From Sciscionella marina DSM 45152 (GTDB lineage Bacteria; Actinomycetota; Actinomycetes; Mycobacteriales; Pseudonocardiaceae), in contig NZ_KB905392.1 of the NCBI RefSeq assembly GCF_000379465.1, positions 310,001 through 374,000 on the forward strand: DNA of 64,000 nucleotides. Direction: 5' to 3'. Below are positions 44,123 through 54,020 of this stretch, in pieces (position 1 is the stretch's first letter; every line of letters begins with the position of its first letter). Both the position numbers and the translations under genes were made by a program. The notes beneath the pieces are model-generated. The model was not told where the DNA came from and did not search any database. It was given only the letters and a program-made list of their open reading frames with translations.

Positions 44123-45376
44123 TCAGCGCGCGCCGCCGAGCCAGGTGAGCGCCGCCGTGGTCAGTGCCTGTACCCCGGTGACGATCGTAGGTTCGGGCAC
44201 CGGGGCGAATTCCGGGGAGTGGTTGCTCGGGATGTCCTTTTCGAACCGTCCCTGCGCGAAGGCCGTCATGACCCGCTCCGGGTCGAGCCCACCCCAGAAC
44301 CAGAACACGGTCGGGATCGAGGCGGCCGCACCGAACACGCCGACGTCCTCGCTCGCGGTGACGGTCGGCATCGGCATGACCCGTTCGGCACCGAACCGCT
44401 CGGTGAACGCCGCCACGGTGCGCGCGGCCGCCTCCGGATCGTTGACCGTGACCGGGGCACTGACCGTCCACTCGATCTCGGGCGCCTTCGGCGCGCCGCT
44501 GATCTCACATTCCCCGCGCACGATGCGTTCCACGGCGGCGCGCAGTTGCGCCCGGACCTCCGGCAAGTACGCGCGCAGGTTGATCCCGAGCTCGGCCTGG
44601 TCGGGAATGATGTTGTCCTTGGTCCCGGCGACCAGTTTGCCCACGGTGACCACGGCGGTCTCGGTCGGTGTCACCTCGCGGGCCACGATTCCCTGCAGCC
44701 GCAACACGATCGAGGAGGCGAGCACGACCGGATCCACGGTGGTGTCCGGGCGCGAACCGTGCCCGCCACGGCCGAAAACCCGCACCCGCACGGAATCGCT
44801 GCTGGCCATGGTCGGCCCGCTGCCATGCCCGAGTACACCGGCCGGAAGCGGCGCGACATGCTGGCCGAGCACGATCTCCGGGGTGCCGAACCGGTCGAAG
44901 AGTCCATCGGCGAGCATCGCCTCGGCGCCCTTGGCGAGTTCCTCGGCGGGCTGGAACACCCCGAGCACCGTGCCGGACCAGTCCGCGCGACGGGCATCGA
45001 GTTGTTCGAGGGTGCCGAGCAGACAGGTGGCGTGCATATCGTGCCCGCAGGCGTGCATCACCGGAACCTCGGCACCATCGGGTCCGGTGCCCGTGGCAGT
45101 GCTCGCGTACGGCAGCCCGGTGGCCTCGGCGACCGGCAGCGCGTCGATGTCCGCGCGCAGCATCACCAGCGGGCCGTCCCCGTTGCGCAGCACGGCGACC
45201 ACGCCCGTGCCACCGATCCCGGTGGTCACCTCGGCGTCCAGTCCGGCGAGCCGTTCGGCGATGCACTGCGCGGTGCGGTGCTCGGCGAAAGACAGCTCGG
45301 GGTGCTCGTGCAGATCGCGGTAGAAGGCGTGCAACCGCTCGACCTGTTCGGCGGACGGTGCGGACGTTTCTGACAT
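44123..45376 (-). CDS. M20 family amidohydrolase (aminoacylase/IAA-amino acid hydrolase-like)
   Basis: 417 residues. Metal motifs: MLRADIDALPV, HACGHDMHAT, then PAEE and the C-terminal EDVGVF and NHSPEF. ATG at 45376 (MSETSAP) preceded by GAGGAG; the longer frame to 45409 lies in sequence without conservation. Hydrolyses N-acyl amino acids or similar; substrate unknown. Confidence 0.9.
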   Translation of the reverse strand: MSETSAPSAEQVERLHAFYRDLHEHPELSFAEHRTAQCIAERLAGLDAEVTTGIGGTGVVAVLRNGDGPLVMLRADIDALPVAEATGLPYASTATGTGPDGAEVPVMHACGHDMHATCLLGTLEQLDARRADWSGTVLGVFQPAEELAKGAEAMLADGLFDRFGTPEIVLGQHVAPLPAGVLGHGSGPTMASSDSVRVRVFGRGGHGSRPDTTVDPVVLASSIVLRLQGIVAREVTPTETAVVTVGKLVAGTKDNIIPDQAELGINLRAYLPEVRAQLRAAVERIVRGECEISGAPKAPEIEWTVSAPVTVNDPEAAARTVAAFTERFGAERVMPMPTVTASEDVGVFGAAASIPTVFWFWGGLDPERVMTAFAQGRFEKDIPSNHSPEFAPVPEPTIVTGVQALTTAALTWLGGAR

Positions 45377-45446
45377 TGCGGCATCACTCCTCTCCGGCGA
45401 GTCTGCCACACTGAGTTGTCACCAAGCGTGTTCGAGGGGAGTGCGG

Positions 45447-46445
45447 ATGGGCACGTTCTTTTTTGTGGCGATGGCACTCGCCTTGCTGTTCTTCGCGATC
45501 GGCATGGTGCGGGACCGCCGTCGCTACAGCAATGGGATCTGGCTCAGCATCGCGCTGATCTTCTTCCTGCTGTTCCTGTTCGCCAACGCCACGAAGGTGC
45601 ACTGGATCGGGCTCGCACTGGTGACCGCGTTCTTCGGCGCCGTTCTGCTGCTGGTGCTCGTGCTTCCGGTCGCGCTGGTGATCAACGGCCTCACGATGCT
45701 GCGCCACGAGGGACGGCGCCCGGCGAATTTGCTCTCGCTGTTCGCCGGGCTCGGCATGTTCGCGCTGTACGCCGCCTTCTGGCTGACCGCCCGGATCGAT
45801 CTGGACTGGCCCCGCGTGGTGCTCGGCGCCATCGTGCTGGTCTCCTGCTATCTCGCCTTCCTGTTCGTCACCTTCCTGCTGTACTCGGTGGTCTACAGCC
45901 GCACGGCACGCCGGCGGAAATTCGACGCCGTCGTGGTGCTCGGTTCCGGGCTGATCGGGAAACGGGTTCCCCCGCTGCTGGCCAGCAGGCTCGACCAGGC
46001 GGCCCGGATCTACCAGCACGCCGACACCGCACCGGTCCTGGTCGTCAGCGGCGGGCAGGGCGGTGACGAGGCCGTTTCCGAAGCCGAGGCCATGGCCGGA
46101 TATCTGGTCACCAAGGGCATTCCGGAAAAGGACATCGAACTCGAGGATCAGGCGCGCACCACGGAAGAGAATCTGCGCTACAGCAGGGCGATCCTGGACG
46201 CGCGGGAGCCAAGGCCGAAGCGGATCGCCGCGGTGACCAACAATTTCCACGTACTGCGCACCGCGCTGCTCTCCCGGCGGATCGGGGTACGCCTCGACGT
46301 GCTCGGTTCACCCACGGCCTTCTATTTCCTGCCGAGCGCGTTCCTGCGGGAGTTCGTCGCGATCGTGCTGGCGAACCGCGTGGTCAACGGGATCATCTGC
46401 ACGGTACTCGGTGGTGGCGTCCTCGCGATCGGCCTAGTGGTCTGA
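45447..46445 (+). CDS. YdcF/DUF218 membrane protein
   Basis: 332 residues. Four to five N-terminal membrane helices, then the DUF218 fold: VVVLGSGL near residue 170, VVSGGQGGDEAVSEAEAM, EDQARTTEENL and VTNNFHVLRTALL. DUF218 proteins such as SanA and ElyC act in envelope integrity. ATG at 45447, six bases after GGGGAG; an in-frame GTG at 45441 is possible. Overlaps the AraC gene end by 12 bp. Confidence 0.9.
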   Translation: MGTFFFVAMALALLFFAIGMVRDRRRYSNGIWLSIALIFFLLFLFANATKVHWIGLALVTAFFGAVLLLVLVLPVALVINGLTMLRHEGRRPANLLSLFAGLGMFALYAAFWLTARIDLDWPRVVLGAIVLVSCYLAFLFVTFLLYSVVYSRTARRRKFDAVVVLGSGLIGKRVPPLLASRLDQAARIYQHADTAPVLVVSGGQGGDEAVSEAEAMAGYLVTKGIPEKDIELEDQARTTEENLRYSRAILDAREPRPKRIAAVTNNFHVLRTALLSRRIGVRLDVLGSPTAFYFLPSAFLREFVAIVLANRVVNGIICTVLGGGVLAIGLVV

Positions 46446-47250
46446 GCTCGCGTAGCGCGTGCGATAGGTACGCGGGCTGACCCCGAAGAACGCGCGGAAC
46501 CGCCTGCTCGCATAGGCCGGATCGGGCCAGCCGACTTCGCGGCCGATTTCCGCGACGGGCAACCGGATCTCGATGAGCAACGCCGCCGCGCGCTCGGCCC
46601 GCAACCTGCCGAGGCACTCCATCGGAGCCGCGCCGAGGTGCGTGGCGAACAACCGCGCCAGGTGTGCAGCCGAAACCCCGGCCGCCGCGGCGAGTTCGCG
46701 CACCGACCAGGGATGCGCGGGCTCTTGCTCGAGCAGTCCCACGGCCGCGGCGACCACTTCCGGGGTCACCGGGACGGCCGTGCCCCGGTGCGCGGTGAGC
46801 TCACCGATGACGCACAGCAGCTGCCCGATCCGTCTGGTGCGTTCCCCCGTCCGGATCGCCGAGCCGCTCGAGCGTGCTCCGATCGAGCCGGGCTATCCGG
46901 TGCTGCGCGGGCCATTTCGACCGTTCCACCGGCCACAGCACGCTGCCCAGCACCGGATCCGAACGCAGCCAGGACAACTCGCGGTGCAACAGCTCGGTGC
47001 CGAGACCGAGGTTGCACAGCCGCAGCCCCGCGCAGCGATCGTAGGCGTGCCAGTCCCCGGGACGCAGCGCGATGACCGAACCGGTGCGCACCTGGACCCG
47101 GCCGACCGCGGAGGCGTGCCTTGCCGTGCCCGCGAGCTCGATGAAGTCGTGGCTGTGCGGGGCCATCCCGCGGTTCCCGAGCTCAGTCTCCTCCGCGGCG
47201 ACCGCGATGCCTCCCGCACCGAAGATTTCCTCCCGCAGCATCCGGTGCAT
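46434..47250 (-). pseudogene. AraC-family regulator split by a frameshift at a C5 tract
   Basis: The cupin-like sensor domain (residues HSHDFIEL, GDWHAYD) is in one frame to 46801; the DNA-binding helices (ELAAAAGVSAAHLARLFATHL and GWPDPAYASRRFRAFFGVSP in part) are in another frame from 46769. The bridge reads continuously as ERLGDPDG then ERTRRIGQLLCVIGELTAHRG if one base of the five C at 46844-46848 is dropped. Total length (~272 residues) is right for AraC. Real frameshift, phase variation or sequencing error are all possible. Confidence 0.7.
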
Positions 47251-47321
47251 GATCGGATCGTACAAGTTCTCGGTCGAGAAATCCTGTTTCGCCGGATCAT
47301 CCTGTACCAGGATCGGTGATC

Positions 47322-48512
47322 ATGCGTGCGGAAATTCTCCAACGTCCACACCGGACCTCGACACCCTTGCTCCTGGTACTCGGGGTGTTGCTCATCGCCC
47401 TGAACCTGCGCCCGGCGATCACCAGCCTTCCCCCGTTGTTCCCGGAAGTCGCGCACTGGTTCGGGCTCACCGGCTCCGCGGTCACGGTGCTCGCCGCCCT
47501 GCCGGTGTTCTGCTTCGGCGTGGTCTCCTTCTTCGCCCCGCCCCTGGCCCGGCGATTCGGAGAGGAACGCCCGATCGGGATTGCGCTCATCCTGCTCACC
47601 CTCACCCAGGCGCTGCGCATGCTCGGCGGATCGTTCGTCCTTTTCCTCGGCACCGTGTTCGCGGCGGGCGCGCTGGCCTTCTGCAATGTGCTCACCATCA
47701 GCGTGATCAAACGGCGGGCCGGGCGGCCTTCGGGCACGATGCTCGGCTGGTACATGCTCTGCTACGGGTTCTGCGTGCTGGCCAGCACCACGCTCGCGGT
47801 CCCGCTCTATCACGCACTGGGCGCGAACCTGCCGCTGGCGACCGGGCTCTGGGCACTGCCCGCCGCAGCCGCCGCGCTCGCCTGGATTCCCCAATTCCGT
47901 TACGGCGCAAGGGAAAGCACTCCTGCCGCCGCAGGACTCGGGATCTACCGCAAGCGGATCGCATGGCAGGTCACCTGTTATGCGGGCGCGCAGAGCGTGT
48001 TCTTCTACGCCATGACCTCGTTTCTGCCGACCATGTTCCGCGATCGCGGGATCTCCGCGGACGGGGCGGGCCTGCTCGCCGGGCTCGTCGGAGTCGGCGG
48101 TCTCGTGGTCTCCTTCGACACCCCGCTGCTCGCCGAGAAATTGGGCGATCAGCGGCCGTTGATGGTGCCGATCGTGGTGTGCTGCGCCGCCGGGATTCTC
48201 GGCTGTCTCTACGCCCCGGTCTCGACCGCCGCGGTCTGGGTGATCCTGATCGGTATCGGGGCGGGTGCGGCCCAGCCGCTCGCGTTGTATCTGACGATCG
48301 CGCGCACCGAGACGCCGACCGGGGCGGCCGCGCTTTCCGGAATGAGCCAGGGCGTCGGTTATCTGCTCGCCGGATTCGGCCCGCTGCTGTTCGGCCTGCT
48401 GCACACCGCGACCGGAGCCTGGGAAGTCCCGGTGTTCGCTCTGCTCGCGGTGCTGCTCGTGGAACTCGTGGTCGGCCTGCTCGCCTGCCGCCCGGGACGG
48501 GTTCCGATGTGA
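47322..48512 (+). CDS. MFS transporter, CynX/NimT type
   Basis: 396 residues, 12 hydrophobic segments. LIALNLRPAITSLPPL in TM1 is characteristic of the CynX (cyanate/2-nitroimidazole) branch. Divergent from the AraC-type regulator with a 71-bp gap, which fits direct control by that regulator if it is functional. ATG at 47322 (an in-frame GTG at 47316 is also possible). Substrate unknown. Confidence 0.88.
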   Translation: MRAEILQRPHRTSTPLLLVLGVLLIALNLRPAITSLPPLFPEVAHWFGLTGSAVTVLAALPVFCFGVVSFFAPPLARRFGEERPIGIALILLTLTQALRMLGGSFVLFLGTVFAAGALAFCNVLTISVIKRRAGRPSGTMLGWYMLCYGFCVLASTTLAVPLYHALGANLPLATGLWALPAAAAALAWIPQFRYGARESTPAAAGLGIYRKRIAWQVTCYAGAQSVFFYAMTSFLPTMFRDRGISADGAGLLAGLVGVGGLVVSFDTPLLAEKLGDQRPLMVPIVVCCAAGILGCLYAPVSTAAVWVILIGIGAGAAQPLALYLTIARTETPTGAAALSGMSQGVGYLLAGFGPLLFGLLHTATGAWEVPVFALLAVLLVELVVGLLACRPGRVPM

Positions 48513-48519
48513 CCGGTAC

Positions 48520-48996
48520 TCAGCACGTCGTCCAGCGGTGACGGCGCTTGCGCACCTCGAGGTGGATGAGCGTCTCCGCACCACGCACCCCGGGAACGGT
48601 GCGGATCCGCTGAGAGAGCAACAGCGCGAGACCCGCATCGTCGGCGCACACGACCTCGCAGAGGAGGTCGAACCGCCCCGCGCAGATCGTCAGCTGCTCG
48701 ACCTCGTCGAATTCGGCGAGCGCGTCGGCGACCGGATCGAGTGGTCCCTCCACGGTCACCGCGACGAGCGCCTGACGCGCGAGCCCGGCCAGGCGTGGAT
48801 CGGAGACCGCGAAGATCTCGATCACCCCGGCATCGGCGAGCCGCTGCACCCGTTGGCGCACCGCACCTTCCGAAAGGCCGACCGCTTTCCCGATCGTCAC
48901 ATAGGATCGGCGCCCGTCCTCCTGCAACTGTTCGATGATGTGCCGGGTGGTCTCGTCAAGGAGCGTATTCGCCGATTTCACTTGGGTGGCCGGCAT
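48520..48996 (-). CDS. Lrp/AsnC family transcriptional regulator
   Basis: 158 residues. N-terminal HTH (TRHIIEQLQEDGRRSYVTIGKAVGLSEGAVRQRVQRL in part) and C-terminal RAM ligand domain (LLCEVVCADDAGLALLL). ATG at 48996 follows GGGAGGTGAGCG. It overlaps the EamA gene by 41 bp and is the last gene of the decarboxylase operon, so probably responds to the amino acid or amine handled there. Confidence 0.9.
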   Translation of the reverse strand: MPATQVKSANTLLDETTRHIIEQLQEDGRRSYVTIGKAVGLSEGAVRQRVQRLADAGVIEIFAVSDPRLAGLARQALVAVTVEGPLDPVADALAEFDEVEQLTICAGRFDLLCEVVCADDAGLALLLSQRIRTVPGVRGAETLIHLEVRKRRHRWTTC

Positions 48997-49876
48997 CTCG
49001 CTCACCTCCCTGGGTGCGATGGGTCGGGAACAGGGCGATACCGGCCCCGATGAGCACGGCGCCGACCGCATGCCACATCAGCAGCCGTTCACCGAGGAAG
49101 GCGACCGCGAGGACCACACCGAACACCGGGATGAGATTGAGCACCATGCCCGCCGCACCGACCGGAACCGTGGCGATCGCCCGGTTGTAGAGCAGGAAAC
49201 TCGCGGCGTAACCGATGGTTCCCATGATCACCGCGGCGATCCAGAAGCGGGGCGCGGCGTGCAGCGGCAGCGCCTCCGCCCCGGTCGACCAGGCCAGCAC
49301 GGAGACCGGGATGGCCAGGATCAGGGCCGCGGTGAACTGGTAGGTGGTCATGGACAAGGCGTCGGTGGTGCGGGCTGCCCCGCGGGCGGGCAGCGAGTAG
49401 AGCGCGGCACTCAGCGCACCGAGCACCACGAGCACATCCCCGAGGTTGCCGTGTACGTTCGCGCCGATTCCTTGTAGCGCAAGCACTCCGGCACAGGACA
49501 GGAGCAGCCCGGCCACCGCGCGGATGCCGAGCCGTTCGCCGAGGAATATCGCGGAGAGCAGCACCACGAAACAGGATTCGGTGGCGTTGAGCAGGGATGC
49601 GTTCGTGGCCGTCGTGTAGCCGAGCCCGACGGTGAGCAGTCCATAGGCCAGCCCGGGTTCGAGCAGGCCGAGCAGGAAGTACCGGCCGATCCGTTCCGGG
49701 GGGCGCAGCCCGCGCAGCAGCGCCAGCGGCCACAGCACGAGGTTCGCGCCGAGCAGCCCGGCCAGCAGCACGGCAGCCGGACCGAGTCCGCCGAGCGCGT
49801 ACTTCGCTGCGGTGGCCTGCGTTCCCCAGCACAGTGCGGCGAGAACGAGTAGCAGATAGGGCCCGCGTGGCCTCAC
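48956..49876 (-). CDS. EamA/DMT family transporter
   Basis: 306 residues, ten hydrophobic segments in two EamA repeats (LLVLAALCWGTQATAAKYALG and the second starting around GDVLVVLGALSAALYSL). GTG at 49876 overlaps the decarboxylase stop by 4 bp. Family members often export amino acids or their metabolites; export of the decarboxylase product is a good hypothesis. Confidence 0.88.
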   Translation of the reverse strand: MRPRGPYLLLVLAALCWGTQATAAKYALGGLGPAAVLLAGLLGANLVLWPLALLRGLRPPERIGRYFLLGLLEPGLAYGLLTVGLGYTTATNASLLNATESCFVVLLSAIFLGERLGIRAVAGLLLSCAGVLALQGIGANVHGNLGDVLVVLGALSAALYSLPARGAARTTDALSMTTYQFTAALILAIPVSVLAWSTGAEALPLHAAPRFWIAAVIMGTIGYAASFLLYNRAIATVPVGAAGMVLNLIPVFGVVLAVAFLGERLLMWHAVGAVLIGAGIALFPTHRTQGGERDAGHPSEIGEYAP

Positions 49877-51357
49877 CGCGCGGCCTCCGCACTCGCACCC
49901 TTCGCGAGAATGTGACGCAGCAATTCCTGCACCTCCCCCGGTGTGGTGTTCGGGTTGAGCAGGGTCAGTTTCAGATAGATCGCCTCGGCGCCGGAGGAAT
50001 CGAGCATGCCCGTCCGGCCGATCACGGCCAGCCCTTCCGCGAGCAGGGACCGGCGGATCTCCGCGTTGATCGCCGCGCCGCGCGCCGGATCGCTTGGCAG
50101 GTAACGGAAAACCGCGGTGCTCAGTACCGGATCGGCGCGCAGCTCCAGCTTCGGATGCTCCCGGACGAACTCGGCGGCGTTCTCGGCGAGCGCGTGGCAG
50201 CGGTCGACGAGTTCGCCGAGTCCGGCTTTGCCGAAGCTGCGCAGAGTGACCGCGACCTTGAACGCGTCGGCGCGCCGGGTGGTGCGCAGCGAATGACCGA
50301 GCCTGCTGGTGTACCCGGCGCGCTCATCGTCCTCGCTGTTGAGATAGGCGACCGTGCGGTCCAGCGGGGCGAAGCTGTCCGCGGCACGGGTCAGGAACGC
50401 ACCCGCGGCAACGGGCTGCCAGCCGAACTTGTGCAGATCCAGGCTCACCGAATCGGCACGCTCGATCCCTTCGAGCAACCGGACCAGCGTGGCGGAGAAC
50501 AGCGCTCCCCCACCGTAGGCGGCGTCCACGTGCAACCAGGCGCCGTATTCGCGGGCGATCGGCTCGAGCTCGGCGATCGGGTCGATCCCGCCGAGGTCCG
50601 TGGTGCCCGCCGTGGCCACGACCGCGAGCGGCACCCGGCCACGGCCGCGCACCATCTCCAGGCTGCGGGTCAGCTCCTCGGGCCGCATCCGGTGCGCCTC
50701 GTCGACGGGAACCGGAAGCACCGCGTCCTCACCGAGACCGAGGAACCCGGCGCACCGGGCGATCGAGAAGTGCGCGGCCTCCGAGCACAGGATCCGGAAC
50801 GTGTCCCCGGTGCCCGCGAGGCCGCTGCGTGCCACCTCGACCCCGCGACGGCGCCGGATCACGTTGTCCCGCGCGAGAAGCAGGCCCATCAGGTTCGACT
50901 CGGTCCCGCCCGAGGTGAGCACGCCGGCCGAGGTGTCCGGGAAACCGACCAGCCGGGAGAACGCGTCCACCAGCTGCTCCTCGAGCACGCTCGCCAACGG
51001 GGCCTGGTCCCAGGAATCGAGCGAGGCGTTCACCGAGCCCGCCGCGGTATCGGCGGCCACCGCCAGCGCCAGCGGCGGGCAGAGCAGGTGCGCGGCGCAG
51101 GCGGGATCCGAGGGATCGGCCGCACCCGCGGCGAGCTGACGGACGAGCCCGGCGAGCACCTCGCCCGGTTCGGATCCGCTCTCCGGCAGCAGTTCGCCCA
51201 GTTCGGCGCGCCACCGCGGGGCGAGCGTGGCCGGATCGCCCGCGGGGATCGGCCCCTCCCTGTCCTTGGCACCCTCGGCGAGCGCGTCCAAGGTGATACC
51301 GAGAAACGATTCGAGTGCCGTTGGACCGTGTACGCCGCCCGCAAATGCGACATCCAT
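49873..51357 (-). CDS. Group II pyridoxal-phosphate decarboxylase (diaminobutyrate/aromatic amino acid type)
   Basis: 494 residues. The PLP lysine is in SLDLHKFGWQP; HVDAAYGG carries the Asp for the pyridine nitrogen and TSGGTESNLMGLLLAR the phosphate-binding loop. The long N-terminal part (about 100 residues) and overall size suit L-2,4-diaminobutyrate decarboxylase or related enzymes in amine and siderophore synthesis. ATG at 51357 follows GGGAGGG; the earlier start at 51405 is not needed. Exact substrate not determined. Confidence 0.88.
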   Translation of the reverse strand: MDVAFAGGVHGPTALESFLGITLDALAEGAKDREGPIPAGDPATLAPRWRAELGELLPESGSEPGEVLAGLVRQLAAGAADPSDPACAAHLLCPPLALAVAADTAAGSVNASLDSWDQAPLASVLEEQLVDAFSRLVGFPDTSAGVLTSGGTESNLMGLLLARDNVIRRRRGVEVARSGLAGTGDTFRILCSEAAHFSIARCAGFLGLGEDAVLPVPVDEAHRMRPEELTRSLEMVRGRGRVPLAVVATAGTTDLGGIDPIAELEPIAREYGAWLHVDAAYGGGALFSATLVRLLEGIERADSVSLDLHKFGWQPVAAGAFLTRAADSFAPLDRTVAYLNSEDDERAGYTSRLGHSLRTTRRADAFKVAVTLRSFGKAGLGELVDRCHALAENAAEFVREHPKLELRADPVLSTAVFRYLPSDPARGAAINAEIRRSLLAEGLAVIGRTGMLDSSGAEAIYLKLTLLNPNTTPGEVQELLRHILAKGASAEAAR

Positions 51358-51635
51358 GGCGAACCCTCCCTTGTTATTACTCGGAAACCGAGTTGATTGG
51401 TCCACGCGATTTCGAATGGCGAACGGGCTGCCTTAGGCCGATGCGGAATTCGTGTCGATGACGTTACGCCCAGGTATCACGAAGGCACAAACAGCGACGC
51501 GACTCACGGACCACGACAGGGAATCCCCCGTGATTACCGTGGTTTTAAGAAGCTTTTATCAACCGGCGGCGTCAGATGAACGAGAAGCGAACAACATCGG
51601 AAAAACGACGGACCGGCGTCAAGAAAACAGTAAAA

Positions 51636-51695
51636 AATCGGCGCCGGAAAGCACTCTCCGCAAATACCGCACGCGGGTTAGCCTCGGCGCCGATT
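51636..51695 (-). terminator. Rho-independent terminator after mnmA
   Basis: The gap 51358-51707 holds no gene. Arms AATCGGCGCCG (51636-51646) and CGGCGCCGATT (51685-51695) flank a 38-base loop, and on the minus strand the stem is followed by a T-rich run (TTTTTTACTGTTTTC). It lies 13 bases past the mnmA stop. The remaining sequence to 51357 is the decarboxylase promoter region and is AT-richer than its surroundings. Confidence 0.7.
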
Positions 51696-51707
51696 CTTAC
51701 TCGAATT

Positions 51708-52796
51708 CTACGCTGTCCTGTCGATGGTGGCGGCCAGCAGGGCCAGGTCGCCATCCGCGGATTCGGTGTAGGCGACCAATTTCTGGCCGGGCGCGACCCC
51801 GCTGATGGACTCGCGCAGGTGCACCGTCACCCCGTCCTCGACCGGGGCCACCACCGCGGGTGCGACCCCGCCGTGCGCCCGGATCTGCACGGTGACCTCG
51901 GCCGGACCGGCGAGCTGCTGCCCGCCCGGGTAGATCACCTCGGAGCACTCGATCTCATCGACGGTCAGCCGGTCCCGGGAACCCACCCGGACGGTGGCGG
52001 TCACCGGTTCCAGGGAGAGCACGTAGCGCGGACGCCCGTCCACCGCGGGGGCCTCGACACCGATCCCCTTGCGCTGGCCGACGGTGAACCCGTGCACGCC
52101 CGCGTGCTCGGCGAGCACCTCGCCGGTCTCGTCGTCCACGATGGTGCCCGGGCGGGTGCCGAGCCGGGACTCGACGAATCCACGGGTGTCCCCGTCCGCG
52201 ATGAAGCAGATGTCGTGCGAATCCGGTTTGCGCGCCACGAACAGGCCACGCCGCTCGGCCTCGGCGCGCACCTCGGACTTGCGGCTTCCGCCGAGCGGGA
52301 ACAGGGAATGCCGCAGCTGCTCCGCGGTGAGCGAGGCCAGCACATAGGACTGGTCCTTGCCTTCGTCCACGCTGCGGCGCAACTCCGGGGAATCGTCCAC
52401 AGTGGACAGTCGGGCGTAGTGTCCGGTGCACACCGCGTCGAAACCGAGCCCGATCGCGCGTTCGAGCAGTGCGGCGAACTTGATCCGCTCGTTGCACCGC
52501 ACGCACGGGTTCGGGGTTCGGCCCCGTTCGTATTCGGCGAGGAAGTCGGCGACCACTTCCTCGGTGAACTCCTCGGAGAAATCCCAGACATAGAACGGAA
52601 TCCCGAGCATGTCGGCGGCGCGGCGGGCATCACCGGCGTCCTCGATGGTGCAGCAACCACGGGATCCGGTGCGCAGGGTGCCCGGTTTCGCCGAGAGCGC
52701 CATGTGCACCCCGGTCACCTCGTGGCCCGCCTCGACGGCGCGCGCGGCGGCGACCGCCGAGTCGACACCACCGCTCATCGCGGCGAGGACCTTCAT
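51708..52796 (-). CDS. mnmA: tRNA-specific 2-thiouridylase
   Basis: 362 residues; thiolates U34 of tRNA Lys/Glu/Gln using sulfur from the adjacent cysteine desulfurase. PP-loop SGGVDSAV near residue 8, the [11 protein letters not shown] and HDICFI catalytic cysteines, and ACTGHYA-type VCTGHYARL. Overlaps iscS by 4 bp. Together with iscS it matches the mycobacterial iscS-trmU pair. Confidence 0.96.
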   Translation of the reverse strand: MKVLAAMSGGVDSAVAAARAVEAGHEVTGVHMALSAKPGTLRTGSRGCCTIEDAGDARRAADMLGIPFYVWDFSEEFTEEVVADFLAEYERGRTPNPCVRCNERIKFAALLERAIGLGFDAVCTGHYARLSTVDDSPELRRSVDEGKDQSYVLASLTAEQLRHSLFPLGGSRKSEVRAEAERRGLFVARKPDSHDICFIADGDTRGFVESRLGTRPGTIVDDETGEVLAEHAGVHGFTVGQRKGIGVEAPAVDGRPRYVLSLEPVTATVRVGSRDRLTVDEIECSEVIYPGGQQLAGPAEVTVQIRAHGGVAPAVVAPVEDGVTVHLRESISGVAPGQKLVAYTESADGDLALLAATIDRTA

Positions 52797-53998
52797 GACA
52801 TCTCCTTCACTCGGTCGGTCTTCCTCCGGCGCAGCGAGGGCACCCCACGCCCACGCGCCCCGGTCACGGCTTCCCCGAGCACCTCACCGAGCGCGCTGAC
52901 ATCCGCGTCCGTCGAGGTGTGCCCGAGGGAGAAGCGCAGGCAGCCGCGTGCCGCCTCAGCGTCCGCCCCCATGGCGAGCAGTACATGACTCGGCCGGGAG
53001 ACCCCGGCGGTGCACGCCGATCCGGTCGAGCACTCGATCCCCCGCGCATCCAGTGCGGCCAGCAGCGTGTCACCACGGCAGCCGGGGAAGCTCACGTGGG
53101 CGATCCCGGGGAGGCCGCCGTGTTCCGGGCCGTTGACGACGGCATCGGGGACCGCGGCACACACCGCGGTGAGCAGCAGCGCCCGCAGCCGGGCCAGTTC
53201 CCCGGCATGCGTTTCCCGTTCGGAGACCGCGAGCTCGAGCGCCCGCACGAAACCCAGGATCGTCGCGGTGGCAAGGGTTCCCGAGCGCACCTCGCGTTCC
53301 TGTCCGCCGCCGTGCAGCACCGGGGTGCACGCGGTGTCCCGGCGCAGCAACAGCGCCCCGGCCCCGACCGGCCCGCCGATCTTGTGCGCGCTGCAGCTCA
53401 GCGCGGCCACCCCGAGCGCGGCGAAGTCCACTTCGAGCACGCCGACCGCCTGCACCGCGTCGGTGTGCACCGGGATCCCGTGCCCGGCGGCGATCGCGGC
53501 CAGCTCGCGCACCGGATTCACCGTGCCCACCTCGTTGTTCGCCAGCATCACGCTCACCAGCGCCACCGAATCCGGATCGTCCCCGATGGCGGCGCGCAAC
53601 TCCTCCGGCGCGACCCTGCCGCTCGCGTCCACGCCGAGCACCACGAGCTCGGCCTCCTCGTGATCGCGCAGCCATTCCGCGGTGTCCAGCACGGCGTGGT
53701 GCTCCACCGCGGAGACGAGCACCCGGCGCCTGCGCGGGTCCTCCGCCCGGCGCGCCCAGTAGATCCCCTTGACCGCGAGATTGTCCCCCTCGGTGCCGCC
53801 TCCGGTGAAGATCACCTCCGAGGCACGCGCACCGAGGCGGGCCGCGCAGGACTCGCGCGCCTCCTCGACCCGCCTGCGCGCGGCCCGTCCCGAGGCGTGC
53901 AGCGAGGACGGGTTGCCCGCTGCCCGGAGCGCCTCGGTCAGCACGGCGACCGCCTCGGGGCGCATCGGCGTGGTCGCGGCATGGTCGAGATACGGCAT
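52793..53998 (-). CDS. iscS: Cysteine desulfurase (NifS/IscS family)
   Basis: 401 residues. PLP lysine in [14 protein letters not shown], and catalytic cysteine in [13 protein letters not shown]-terminus [14 protein letters not shown] at 53998. Provides persulfide sulfur to MnmA and probably iron-sulfur clusters. Only 22 bp after the MFS gene, which may be cotranscribed. Confidence 0.95.
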   Translation of the reverse strand: MPYLDHAATTPMRPEAVAVLTEALRAAGNPSSLHASGRAARRRVEEARESCAARLGARASEVIFTGGGTEGDNLAVKGIYWARRAEDPRRRRVLVSAVEHHAVLDTAEWLRDHEEAELVVLGVDASGRVAPEELRAAIGDDPDSVALVSVMLANNEVGTVNPVRELAAIAAGHGIPVHTDAVQAVGVLEVDFAALGVAALSCSAHKIGGPVGAGALLLRRDTACTPVLHGGGQEREVRSGTLATATILGFVRALELAVSERETHAGELARLRALLLTAVCAAVPDAVVNGPEHGGLPGIAHVSFPGCRGDTLLAALDARGIECSTGSACTAGVSRPSHVLLAMGADAEAARGCLRFSLGHTSTDADVSALGEVLGEAVTGARGRGVPSLRRRKTDRVKEMS

Positions 53999-54020
53999 AA
54001 CGTACCCAGGATACGCGAGC

